Program-made: the position numbers and the translations under genes
From: Elymus sibiricus
Lineage: Eukaryota; Streptophyta; Magnoliopsida; Poales; Poaceae
Direction of reading: 5' to 3'
DNA length: 64,000 bases
Assembly: GCA_039707655.1 (NCBI GenBank)
Contig: CM077665.1
Span: 443,485,531-443,549,530, forward strand
Notes under the pieces: model-generated
Told to the model about the DNA's origin: nothing
What the model saw: the letters and a program-made list of their open reading frames with translations, nothing else
Database searches by the model: none
In this document: positions 43,993 through 54,252 of the stretch, piece by piece
Layout of the letters: each line of letters begins with the position of its first letter
How positions within the stretch are numbered: position 1 is the first letter of the stretch

Positions 43993-44375
43993 TTAGAAGA
44001 TCACGCCGAGCTTCTTGCCTTGCCGCTTCTTCGGCCGCCTGGGAGTCGGCTGTGTAAGCCGCTGTCTGCCCTCTTTATGCAGGGAGTGTTCCGTGTTGCC
44101 GTTAATGGTAATGACCCCATTGGGCCCCGACATTTTGAGCTTGAGGTAGGCGTAGTGTGGCACCACGCTAAAGAGAGCGTATGCAGTACGACCAAGCAAC
44201 GCGTGATAGCCGTTGTAGAAAGGAACTATCAAAGATTAAGTCCTTGTAGCGGAAGTTGTCGGGGGAGCCGAAAAGAACTTGTAGCATTATAGTGCCAGTG
44301 TATTGGGCCTCCACGCCGGGCATTACTCCCTTGAACGTGGTTTTGTCGGAGAAGCGTTTAAGCTAGGGTACTAAA
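43993..44375 (-). pseudogene. Tat-type protease remnant of chain E
   Basis: On the minus strand KTTFKGVMPGVEAQYTGTI and then, after a frameshift near 44240, YNGYHALLGRTAYALFSVV and HYAYLKLKMSGPNGVITI. This matches, block for block, the protease region of the Tat element at 4010-4933 (YNGILSRPALAKF, NTLKMPGPIGVI). It shows that chain E once had Tat-type pol on the minus strand. Confidence 0.75.
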
Positions 44376-44410
44376 ACCCTGGTCCGAACTCTGGGGCCTC
44401 TTTGTGCAGC

Positions 44411-44716
44411 TATCTCACGACCTGATGGTGACTATGGGTACGATGAACGGAGCTTCGCGAGGGTGCACACAGAGAGCGCAAGGATGGACACGCAGTCTAC
44501 CCAGGTTCGCGCCACCTTGCGATGTAAAACCCTACTCCTGCTTGGTGGGATTCCTCTTGGGGAGGCACCGATGTTACAAGGTAGAAGGCGACCGGACAAG
44601 TGAATGATTGGGGGTCCGTGGGGTCGATCCCCTCTATGGTGGCAGCATTGTCCCTCTTATCCTTGCCTTGGTCCTCTTCCCCGAAAATATCGACGGGAAA
44701 GGGCAGTGCTACTTGT
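44411..44716 (-). repeat. LTR-like fragment with the Tat leader box
   Basis: Contains acccaggttcgcgcc and gtaaaaccctactcctgct (44499-44542) in the same orientation as the LTRs at 7046, 22416, 26451, 27122 and 31699. Its ends are not clear and it matches none of those families closely. It is cut on the right by the antisense LTR fragment G. Confidence 0.45.
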
Positions 44717-46096
44717 GAGCTGCGTTGGGATTTTCCTCGAAGAGGAGAGGAGATCCATCACAGTAGAGATAAGTATTTCCCTCAGTGACAACCAAGGTTA
44801 TCGAACCAATAGGAGAACCAAGAAAATTCCTTTCAACAACACCTACACAAACAAAATGAAACACTTGCACCCAACGCGGGCAAGGGGGTTGTCAAGCCCC
44901 TTGAGCTCGTTACTTGCGAGGATTAAATCTTGATAGAGATATATATTGCAAAAGAAAAATAAAATAAAAGTAAACAATATGCAGCAAGGTATTTTTGGAG
45001 TTTTTGTATTTATATTTAAGTAGACCCGGGGGCCATAGTGTTCGCTACAGGCTTCTCTCTTGAAAATAGCATATGGTGGGTAGACAAATTACTGTTGGGC
45101 AATTGACAGAATTGCGCATAGTTATGACATGTTATTCACGGCAATGATCATGTATTTAGGCATCACGTCCATAAACAAGTAGACCGAAATGATTTTGCAT
45201 GTACTACTATTACTCCACTTCGAGAGCACTTCTATGCTTGCCTCTTTAGGTATTAAGTTCATAACAAACAGAGTAATGCTTGGAGCAAGGTGACATGATG
45301 TAGACAAAATAAGACAAGCAATATGTTCAGATCTCATCGTTTTATCCTTAATGGCAACAATACAAATATGTGTCTTGTCCCCTTCTGTCACGAGGATGTA
45401 GAGCACCGCAAGATTGAGCCCACTACAACGCACCACTCCCACTGAAGATAAATCAATCTAGTTGGCCAAACCAAACCGATAGATTGGAGAGAAATACAAA
45501 GCTATAACAATCATGCATTACAGAATTGAGAGGAGACTCAATTACTTTCAATGAATAATCTGATCATAAACTCACCATTCATCGGATCCCAACAAACACA
45601 CTGCAAAAGAAGATTACATCGGATAGATCACCGCGAGAATCATGGTGAACTTTGTCTTGAAGATCAAAGAGAGAGTAGAAGTCATCTAGGTACTAGCTAT
45701 GGACCCGTAGCTCTGTGGTGGACTACTCACGCATGATCATGGAGGCAGCAAGGTTGATGTAGATGGCCTCCATGGTCAATTCCCCTGTGGCAGAGTACCG
45801 GAAAAGGTCTCTAGATGGCCTCCCGTCAGAACAGAGGCTTGCGGCGGCGGAAAAGGTGTTTCGGGTGGCTCCATGTTGGTTTCCGAATTTTAAAGAATTT
45901 AAGGAGGTGGACTTAGGTCAGACAGAGCCACGAGGGGCCCACGAGGCATCAGGGCGCGCCTACCCCCCTGGGCACGCTCTGTTGCCTTGCCGTCTCCTCA
46001 CGTCGCTTCCTGACTTCTCCCGAAGTTTCCTAGGTCTCTTGTGTCTAGAAAAAAATCGTCAAAAAGTTCCATAGCATTTGGACTTCGTTTGGTACA
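44717..46096 (-). repeat. Fragment G: Athila-group LTR in antisense orientation
   Basis: Reversed relative to the element B LTR: the shared blocks around agacccgggggccatagtg and ggggttgtcaagccccttg appear as reverse complement. A GC-rich hairpin lies at about 45928-46006. The part nearest 46090 (gtttggtacagattttctg) is the beginning of such an LTR seen from behind. It abuts the sense primer-binding site of element C, so an LTR and its internal region are joined in opposite orientations. Confidence 0.7.
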
Positions 46097-46102
46097 GATT
46101 TT

Positions 46103-46119
46103 CTGGCGCTGTTGCCGGG
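46103..46119 (+). promoter_or_regulatory. Primer-binding site of element C
   Basis: tggcgctgttgccgggg, a tRNA-Asp-type site. The preceding bases attttctg are shared with the end of fragment G and may mark the junction. Confidence 0.8.
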
Positions 46120-46298
46120 GAGCATCATCATGTTCTTGTTAGGTCCCTACACAATAATTATCTTTCACTTATTCTACTTTTTATTTGTTGTTATCTATTA
46201 CTTTATATAAAAATCAAAAATACAAAAATATTTCTATTGCTTATTTGCTTGGTTATCTAGTTTACTCGTTTGCTTGTTAGTTTACTTGTTTTGCCACT

Positions 46299-46529
46299 AT
46301 GCCTCAAGAAATACCAAATTGTGTGACTTTTCAAATACTAATAATAATGATTTTATTAGTACTCCAATACCATCCGCCGCTAGTGCGGAAGCTTTTGATA
46401 TTAATGCTGCTTTGCTAAATCTTGTTATGAAAGAACAATTTTTGGTAAGTCCTAATGAGGATCCCGCTTCGCATCTTAATACCTTTGTTGAATTATGTGA
46501 TATGCAAAAGAAAAAGGATATGGATAATG
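46299..46529 (+). pseudogene. Gag N-terminus of element C
   Basis: An ATG at 46299 is followed by a frameshift into the frame with AFDINAALLNLVMKEQF and ASHLNTFVELCDMQKKKD, the N-terminal part of an Athila-type gag. The reading is cut by the solo LTR at 46530. It continues at 48376. Confidence 0.72.
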
Positions 46530-47678
46530 TGTTAGAAATATGCCCTAGAGGCAATAATAAATTAGTTATTATTATATTTCCTTGTTCATGATAATCGTTT
46601 ATTATCCATGCTATAATTGTATTGATTGGAAACTCAAATACATGTGTGGGTACATAGACAACACTGTGTCCCTAGTAAGCCTCTAGTTGACTAGCTCGTT
46701 GATCAAAAGATGGTGAAGGTTTCCTAGCCATAGACATGAGATGTCATTTGATAACGGGATCACATCATTAGGAGAATGATGTGATGGACAAGACCCAAAC
46801 TACGAACGTAGCATATGATCGTGTCAGTTTATTGCTATTGTTTTCTGCATGTCAAGTATCTGTTCCTATGACCATGAGATCATGCAACTCCCTGACATCG
46901 GAGGAGTACCTTGTGTGTATCAAACGTCGCAACGTAACTGGGTGACTATAAAGGTGCTCTACAGGTATCTCCGAGGGTGTCTGTTGGGTTGGCATGGATC
47001 AAGACTGGGATTTGTTACTCCGTGTGACGGAGAGGTATCTCAGGGCCCACTCGGTAATACAACATCACAATGAGCCTTGCAAGCAATGTGACTAAAGTGT
47101 TAGCCAGGAGATCTTGTATTACGGAACGAGTAAAGAGACTTGCCGGTAACGAGATTGAACTAGGTATAGAGATACCGACGATCGAATCTCGGGCAAGTAA
47201 CATACCGAAGAACAAAGGGAACATCATACGGGATTAACTGAATCCTTGACATAGAGGTTCGACCGATAAAGATCTTCGTAGAATATGTAGGAGCCAATAT
47301 GGGCATCCAGGTCCCGCTATTGGTTATTGGCCGTAGAGGTGTCTCGGTCATGTCTACATAGTTCTCGAACCCGCAGGGTCTACACACTTAACGTTTGGTG
47401 ACGATTAGTATAGCTGAGTTATTTTGTTGGTGACCGAAGGTTGTTCGGAGTCCCGGATAAGATCCCGGACATGACGAGGATCTCCGGAAGAGTCCGGAGG
47501 TAAAGATTGATATATGTGTGATAATAGTGTTTTGATCTCCGGAAGAGTTCCGGAATTCACCGGAAGGGGTTCCGGATGTTTACCGAAGTGTTCGGGTGCA
47601 GCAACACTTTATATGGGCCAAAGGGGTAAAGCCCACGAGGTATTGGAAAGTGCAAAAGGAAGTTTTGCTGCTGCCTTA

Positions 47679-47806
47679 AGCGGTACTACCGCTTGTGTGA
47701 AGCGGTACTACCGCATAAGCGGTACTACCGCTTGGGTGAAGCGGTACTACCGCTCAAGCGGTACTACCGCTCGTGAGCGGTACTACCGCTTGTGCGCGGT
47801 ACTGCA
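47679..47806 (+). repeat. Array of a palindromic 15-bp unit, agcggtactaccgct
   Basis: Six good and one degenerate copy, separated by 2-6 bases. Each copy is an inverted repeat (agcggta/taccgct around one base), so the array can form a row of small hairpins. It lies in U3 of the solo LTR, about 110-230 bases upstream of the TATA box. Confidence 0.92.
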
Positions 47807-47910
47807 GGGATCCGAGTTGGACTCTTTCCCTGCGGGCCAAACCGACCTTGTGCGGGCAAAACCGACCTGGAGGAGGCTTTTACTCCAAGTTTAGACCCCA
47901 AGGCTCAACA

Positions 47911-47918
47911 TATAAATA
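47911..47918 (+). promoter_or_regulatory. TATA box in BARE-like solo LTR
   Basis: TATAAATA followed by gaggggcagagc. It is placed about 460 bases before the LTR end, as usual for the U3/R border in this family. Confidence 0.7.
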
Positions 47919-48375
47919 GAGGGGCAGAGCTAGCACACGGGACACATCAAGATTTCCCAAGCCGTGTGTCGGCAACCCTAACCCTCTAGTTCTCCCGTCA
48001 TAATCTCCGTAGTGCTTGGCGAAGCCCTGCAGAGATTGTTCCTCACCACCATCACCACGCCGTCGTGCTGCCGGAACTCATCTACTACTTCATCATCGCT
48101 CGCTGGATCGAGGAGGTGAAGGCGTCATCAAGCCGTACGTGTGTTGAACGCGGAGGTGCCGTCCGTTCGGCACTAGTTCGTGATCGGATCGAGGGACGAC
48201 TTGCGATTTGGATCGCGGAGACGTTCGACTACATCAACCGCGTTTCTTAACGCTTCCGCTTAGCGATCTACAAGGGTATGTAGATTCACTCTCCCTCTCG
48301 TAGATGCTCATCACCATGGATAGATCTTGTGTGCGCGTAGGAAATTTTTTGTTTCCCATGCAGCGTTCCCCAACA

Positions 48376-49636
48376 TAATGATGTTGTTAAATTGAAATTA
48401 TTTCCCTTTTCACTAAGAGATAAAGCTAAAACTTGGTTTTCATCCTTGCCTTGCAATAGTACATGGATAATGATAAGTGTAAAGATGCTTTTATCGCCAA
48501 GTATTTTCCTCATGCTAAGATTATATCTCTCTGAAACAGAATTATTAATTTTGAACAACATGAGCAATAACATGTTGCACAAGCATGGGAGAGAATGAAA
48601 ATGATGATTAGAAATTGTCCCACTCATGGCTTAAATTTATGGATGATAATACAAAATTTCTATGCGGGACTAAACTTTGTGTCGAGAAATCTTCTAGACT
48701 CTGCTGCAGGTGGTACCTTTATGGATATTACATGGGGAGAAGCTACTAAATTACTGGATAATATCATGAAAAATTATTCTAAATGGCACACCGAATGAGC
48801 AACAACTGGTAAGAAGGTAAATTCTATTGAAGAAATCGCTACTTTGAGTGATAAGTTGGATTCTCTTATGAATATGTTTTCAAATAAGAATGCTCAAGTT
48901 GATCCTAATGATGTAACAATGCTTATAGAGGTAATTTCAATCCTAGACCCTATCTCGGTAATTCCTCTAATAATTATGGCAATTCTTATGGTAATTCTTC
49001 CAACAATAATAATAGGATGCCCTCTGATCTTGAGAACACAATTAAAGATATTATTAGTTCTCAAAAGATTTTTAATACTATGGTAGAAGAAAAACTACAT
49101 AAAGTTGACAATATGGCTAGAAACATGGATAGGATTGCTCATGATCTGGAAATTCTTAAAAGTAAAACTTTGCCACCCAAGCATGATATTAATGAGACTA
49201 TTAAATCCATCATAATATCTACTAATGAAAAGTAAGGAGAGAACCGCTAGGTTAAGAGCTAAGCAAGAATTCCTAGAAAAACCGCTTCCTTCCGGTTTTT
49301 ATCGTAATAACGATGAAGATGTTAAAATGATTGGTGTTTCTCCTATTGAATATTTACTAATCTTAAAATTGATTATAAAGGGATTGGAGATGAGTCAATT
49401 TTAGCTAGAAGGCGTCTTGTTTGTTCGGAGGGTGATGATCTTATCGATAAAAATGAAAAAAGTGGGTTTGGAGAGATCAAAACTTTAAATAGTGATGCGC
49501 CCACTACTTTTGATTACAAGGACTTTAATTATGAAAATTGCTCTTTATTTGAATGTATTTCCTTGTTACATTCCATGATTAGCTCACCCAATGCTTATGA
49601 AAAAATAAGGCTTTCACTAAACATATCGTAGAAGCT
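48376..49636 (+). pseudogene. Gag continuation and gag-protease linker of element C
   Basis: Resumes with KLKLFPFSLRDKAKTWFSSL, has a frameshift near 48470, then EQHVAQAWERMKMMIRNCP-like sequence with stops and TAKLLDNIMKNYSKWHTE to about 48798. The part to 49235 holds LSDKLDSLMNMFSNKNAQV and DINETIKSIIIS. From 49240 to 49636 the linker (EFLEKPLPSGFYRN) is readable only in pieces. Several stops and frameshifts make it a dead gene. No zinc knuckle is evident. Confidence 0.75.
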
Positions 49637-50104
49637 ATGATAAAAGCTCATGAGCAGAAACTTGAGTTAGAGGTTTCAATACCTAAAAAATTGCATGATG
49701 AATGGGAACCTACTATTAAAATTAAGCTTAAGGATTACGAATGCAATGCTTTGTGTGACCTTGGTTCTAGTGTTTCTACAATACCGAAATCTTTATGTGA
49801 TGTGCTAGGTCTCACCGATATGAATGAATGTTCCCTGAACTTGCATTTAGCAGATTCTACTATTAAGAAGACATTGGGTAGAAATTATGTGCCCGTGGAT
49901 TTCATTGTGCTTGATATTGAATACAATTCGTCCTGTCCAATTATACTTGGTAGGCCTTTCTTACGAATTATAGGTGCTATTATTGACATGAAAGAAGGTA
50001 ACATAAGATTCCAATTCCCACTAAAGAAAGGGATGGAACACTTCCCTAGAAAGATAATTAAACCACCTTATGAATATATTATGTGGCCTATGGAATTAAT
50101 TTAA
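49637..50104 (+). pseudogene. Aspartic protease of element C (domain open, no pol behind it)
   Basis: A 155-codon open frame: IPKKLHDEWEPTIKIKLKD, then the active-site block ALCDLGSSVSTIPKSL, and SCPIILGRPFLRIIGAIID. It ends MELI-stop at 50104. In Athila elements this domain continues into RT; here it runs straight into the 3' non-coding region, so RT and integrase were lost or never present. It may be the remnant of a gag-protease mini-element. Marked pseudogene because the upstream gag is broken. Confidence 0.82.
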
Positions 50105-51430
50105 AGGATGACAATACTTGCTACTATGCATTATGTCTAGCTAGGGGCATAAAACAATAGCGCTTGTTGGGAGGCAACCCAATAGTTATGTTTAAATTTT
50201 TGTTTTACTTTCTGTTTTGGTGTGTTGAGATAATTATTGCTACTGTAATGATTGTTTTTTTATGTTTAAATTAGTGTTTGTTCCAAGTAAATCCTTTGGG
50301 ATGATTTGGAAGATAGTAGAATTGATACGGTGCAAAAACAGAAACTTTTGCGTGCAGTGCAGAATTTCTTTGATTTTACTGAACGTCTTTTTGATCTGAA
50401 TTTTTTAAAAAGTATTGGTATACAAATTTCCCAGGCTGTCCTAAGTTTTCAGAATTTTCGGAGTTACATAAGTATAGTTTTCCTATAGATGTTTACACAC
50501 TGTTTTGTTTTAGACAGATTCTGTTTTTTGCTTGCATAGTTTGCTTGTTTTGATGATGCTATGGATTGTATCGGGGGGTATAATCCATGAAGAAGTTAGA
50601 ATATAGTACCTATTATGCAAAAATGAAATATGAATCAATTTATAACAGTACCTAAAGTATTTGATATGTTTATTATACTAACGGATCTCATGAGGTTTTA
50701 TTGAGTTTTGTGTGCTGAAGTTTTCAAGTTTTGGGTGAGAGAACGATGGATGAAGGAATAAGGAGCGGCAAGACCCTAAGCTTGGGGAAGCCCAAGGAAC
50801 CCCAAGGTAATATTCAAGGAAGACCCAAGCGTCTAAGCTTGGGGATGTCCCGGGAAGGCATCCCCTCTTTTGTCTCCAATCTATCGGCATGTTAATTGGA
50901 GCTATATTTTTATTCATCACATGATATGTGTTTTGCTTGGAGCGTCTTGTGTTTTATTTTATTTTTCCTTTAGTTTGCCACAATCATTGTTTCCTGGACA
51001 CACATATTTGAGAGAGACACACGATTATCGTAATTTGTTAGAATACTCTATATGCTTCACTTATATCATTTGAGTTAGGCGGTTGCTCTAGTGCTTCACT
51101 TATATCTTTTTAGAGCATGGTGGCGTATAAATTTTGTAGAAATAACTCACATGCTTCACTTAAACTTTTTGAGAGCATTATAAGAAATAGGAACGGTAAA
51201 TGGCACGAGTTATAAGAGTAGTCCAAAAAGGATAGGTATTCGAGGGGGATATAATAAAAACTTTCATGTAGCTCACTAATGAAGAAACATGAGTTGATTA
51301 TATTGATGTAGTAATATGTAAGGCCATGAGTACATGATTGTTAGTTAGTAGAATTATCGGTAATTAACGCTTGTTATTTGTTATTCATCTAAGTATTAAC
51401 ATGGCATGCTGATGATGTGTGAGCATTTTT
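50105..51430 (+). other. Element C 3' non-coding region with conserved hairpins
   Basis: Collinear with the element B 3' region. Hairpins lie at 50165-50184 (tgttgggaggcaacccaata), 50332-50351, 50781-50796 and 50841-50865. No ORF that I can support. Confidence 0.78.
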
Positions 51431-52414
51431 ATGTCTGAAATGAAATCATGTCGTGTTGATTGAACTGGGGGCGCGTGATGGTTAACTCCTCCTAACCTCC
51501 TCCCTAGGGGTATGCGGTAGTACTTTGCTTCGAGAGAGCTAATAAGGCTTTGCAATAAGTATGTGAGTTCTTTATGACTAATGTGAATCCATGGATATAT
51601 GCGCTCTCACCTTTCCGTATTTGCTAGCCTCTTCGGTACCGTGCATTGCCCATTCTCAGCTTGAGAGTCGGTGCAACCTTCGCGGGTGCATCCAAATCCC
51701 GTGATATGATACGCTCTATCACACATAAGCCACCTTATGTCTTCCTCAAAACAGCCACCATACCTACCTATCATGGCATTTCCATAGCCATTCCGAGATA
51801 TATATTGCCATGCAACTTCCACCGTTCCATCACGTGAGTTGTGTGTTCAGCATCATATTGCTTTGCATGATCATAAAGTTGACATAGTATTTGTGGAAAA
51901 GCCATCGTTCATCATGTCTACATGTTGTGCTAGATCATTGCACATCCTGGTACACTGCCAGAGGCATTCATATAGAGTCATAATTATTTTATGTTGAGTT
52001 GTAATATTGAGTTGTAAGTAAATAAAAGTGTGATGATCATCATTATTAGAGCACTAGCCCAGTGAGGAAAGGATGATGGAGACAATGGTTCCCCCACAAG
52101 TTGGAATGAGACTCCGGACTAAAAAATGGGGGAGGCCAAATGAGCCCACTCTGGAAAAAAAATAGGTGGAAAAGAGAGAAGGGCCAGTGTTACTATCCTT
52201 TACCACACTTGTGCCTCAAAGTGGCACCATGTTCTTCATATAGAGAGTCTCCAGTTTTGTCACTTTCATATGCTAGTGGGAATTTTTCATTATAGAACTT
52301 GGCTTGTATATTCCGATGACGAGCTTCATTAAATGCCCGAGTTCTTCATGAGCAAGCAAGTTGTATGCACACCCATTTCGCTTCCGTTGAGCTTTCATAC
52401 ACTTATAGCTCTAG
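51431..52414 (+). other. Further 3' non-coding sequence of element C
   Basis: No ORF of note. From memory, words such as tcatatagagagtctccagt and ttcattatagaacttggctt are common upstream of 3' LTRs in Triticeae Athila-group elements. It is cut by Copia element H at tctag (52410-52414), the expected target duplication whose partner is outside the window. Confidence 0.5.
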
Positions 52415-54202
52415 TGTTGGGGAACGTTGCATGGGAAACAAAAAATTTCCTACGCACACGCAAGATCTATCCATGGTGATGAGCATCTACAAGAGGGAGA
52501 GTGGATCTACATACCCTTGTAGATCGCTAAGCGGGAAGCGTTAAGAAATGCGATTGGTGTAGTCGAACGTCTTCGCGATCCAAATCGCAGCCGTCCCACG
52601 ATCCGTCCCGATCTAGCGCCGAACGGACGGCACCTCCGCGTTCAGCACACGTACAGCTTGATGATGATCTCCGCCTTCTTGATCCAGCAAGAGGGGCGAA
52701 GAGGTAGACGAGTTCTCCGGCAGTGCGACGGCGTGGCGCCGATGGTGGTGGAACTATTCCGGCAGGGCTTCGCCTCAGCACTGCCGAAAACTAGAGGAGA
52801 TGATCTATTGGGGAGAGAGGGCTGCACCGTGGCTTGGGTGTCTTGGCCCTCTCTCCCCTCTAGTATATATAGGAGGGAGGGGAGGGGCTGGCGCCCCTAG
52901 GGTTTCCCCTAGGAGTCGGCCGAACCAGGAGGAGGTGGAGGAGTCCACCTCCAATCCTACTCCAAGTAGGATTCCTTTCCTACTTGGAGTTTCCCTTCCC
53001 CACTTGGGTTTTTTTCCTTTCCCCTCACCCTAGCCTCATGGGCCCTTAGGGGCTGGCTTTCCCAGCATACTAAGGGCTGGTGCGCCACCCCTAAGGCCAA
53101 CGTGGCCTCCCGGCGTGAGTCGCCCCTCCCGATGGCCCTCCGGAACCCTCCGGGCACCCCCGGTACATTACCGGAATTACCCAAAACTTTTCCGGTGACC
53201 AAAACGGGACTTCCTATATATCAATATTTACCTCCGGACCATTCCGGAGCTCCTCGTGACGTCCGGGATCTCATCCGGGACTCCGAACAACCTTCGGTCA
53301 CCAACATACATAACTCAATTATACTGAAACGTCACCGAACCTTAAGTGTGCAGACCGTGCGGGTTCGAGAACTATGTAGACATGACCGAGACACCTCTAC
53401 GGCCAATAATCAATAGCGGGACCTGGATGCCCATATTGGTTCCTACATATTCTATGAAGATTTTAATCGGTTGAACCTCTATGTCAAGGATTCAGTTAAT
53501 CCCGTATTCTGTTCCCTTTGTTCTTCGGTATGTTACTTGCCTAAGATTCGATCGTCGGTATCTCTATACCTAGTTCAATCTCGTTACCGGCAAGTCTCTT
53601 TACTCGTTCCGTAATACAAGATCCCGTGGCTAACTCTTTAGTCACTTTGCTTGCAAGGCTTATTGTGATGTTGTATTACCGAGTGGGCCCTGAGATACCT
53701 CTCCGTCACACGGAGTAACAAATCCCAGTCTTGATCCATGCCAACTCAACAGACACCCTCGGAGATACCTGTAGAGCATCTTTATAGTCACCCAGTTACG
53801 TTGCGATGTTTGATACACACAAGGTATTCCTCCGGTGTCAGTGAGTTGCATGATCTCATGGTCATAGGAACAGATACTTGACATGCAGAAAACAATAGCA
53901 ATAAACTGACACGATCATATGCTACGTTCATAGTTTGGGTCTTGTCCATCACATCATTCTCCTAATGATGTGATCCCGTTATCAAATGACATCTCATGTC
54001 TATGGCCAGGAAACCTTGACCATCTTTGATCAACAAACTAGTCTACTAGAGGCATACTAGGGACACAGTGTTGTCTATGTATCCACACATGCAATTGAGT
54101 TTCCAATCAATACAATTATAGCATGGATAATAAGAGATTATCATGAACAAGGAAATATAATAATAACCACTTTATTATTGCCTCTAGGGCATATTTCCAA
54201 CA
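52415..54202 (-). repeat. 3' LTR of Copia element H (1788 bp)
   Basis: On the minus strand it starts tgttggaaatatgccctaga and ends gttccccaaca, as in BARE/Angela LTRs. A TATATATA-type box lies near 52863-52870 (palindromic). Compared with the 5' LTR over the first 460 bases I count about 17 differences (3.7%). Confidence 0.93.
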
Positions 54203-54216
54203 GTCTCCGACTTGCA
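54203..54216 (-). promoter_or_regulatory. Polypurine tract of Copia element H
   Basis: The minus strand reads agtgcaagtcggagac directly before the 3' LTR. Element J has agtgcaagtgggagtc at the same place. Confidence 0.75.
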
Positions 54217-54252
54217 CTAGAGTCAATAATCTAGCTCACAGCACTATGTGAT

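Larger units (their letters stand above)
26451..44716 (-). mobile_element. Tat-type chain E: tandem, internally deleted and split by insertions
   Basis: Read on the minus strand: an LTR-like fragment (44411-44716), protease remains (43993-44375), unassigned sequence, a long region with an ORF on the opposite strand (31640-28241), polypurine tract (27629-27617), LTR L2 (27613-27122), primer-binding site, short internal piece, LTR remnant L1. RT, RNase H and integrase are missing. A solo LTR (31699-32596) and element F (33244-43388) were inserted later, each with a clear target-site duplication. Assignment of the far right end to the same element is uncertain because that LTR-like fragment differs from L1 and L2. 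Confidence 0.6.
46530..48375 (+). mobile_element. BARE/Angela-type Copia solo LTR (1846 bp, TSD taatg)
   Basis: Starts tgttagaaatatgccctaga and ends gttccccaaca, flanked by taatg (46525-46529 and 48376-48380). The left part matches the end of the LTRs of element H in reverse. TATAAATA lies at 47911-47918. A cluster of palindromic agcggtactaccgct units lies at 47679-47806. The gag frame of element C rejoins exactly after removal of the insert and one duplication. Confidence 0.94.
46097..52414 (+). mobile_element. Element C: Athila-group element with gag and protease but no RT or integrase
   Basis: Order: primer-binding site (46103-46119), gag (46299-46529 and 48376-49235), protease (49637-50104), then at once the 3' non-coding region with the hairpins also seen in A and B, and further 3' sequence up to Copia element H. 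RT, RNase H and integrase are absent between protease and the 3' region. A BARE-like solo LTR splits gag. The 5' LTR is replaced by fragment G and the 3' LTR is not in the window. Confidence 0.8.

Noticed and set aside
44411..44716. True 5' LTR of chain E
   Set aside because: It carries the shared leader box but does not match L1 or L2 outside it and lacks clear ends. Kept only as an LTR-like fragment.
47679..47806. Possible CRISPR-like array
   Set aside because: Units are palindromic with spacers of only 2-6 bases, in a plant LTR with a TATA box downstream. No CRISPR features.
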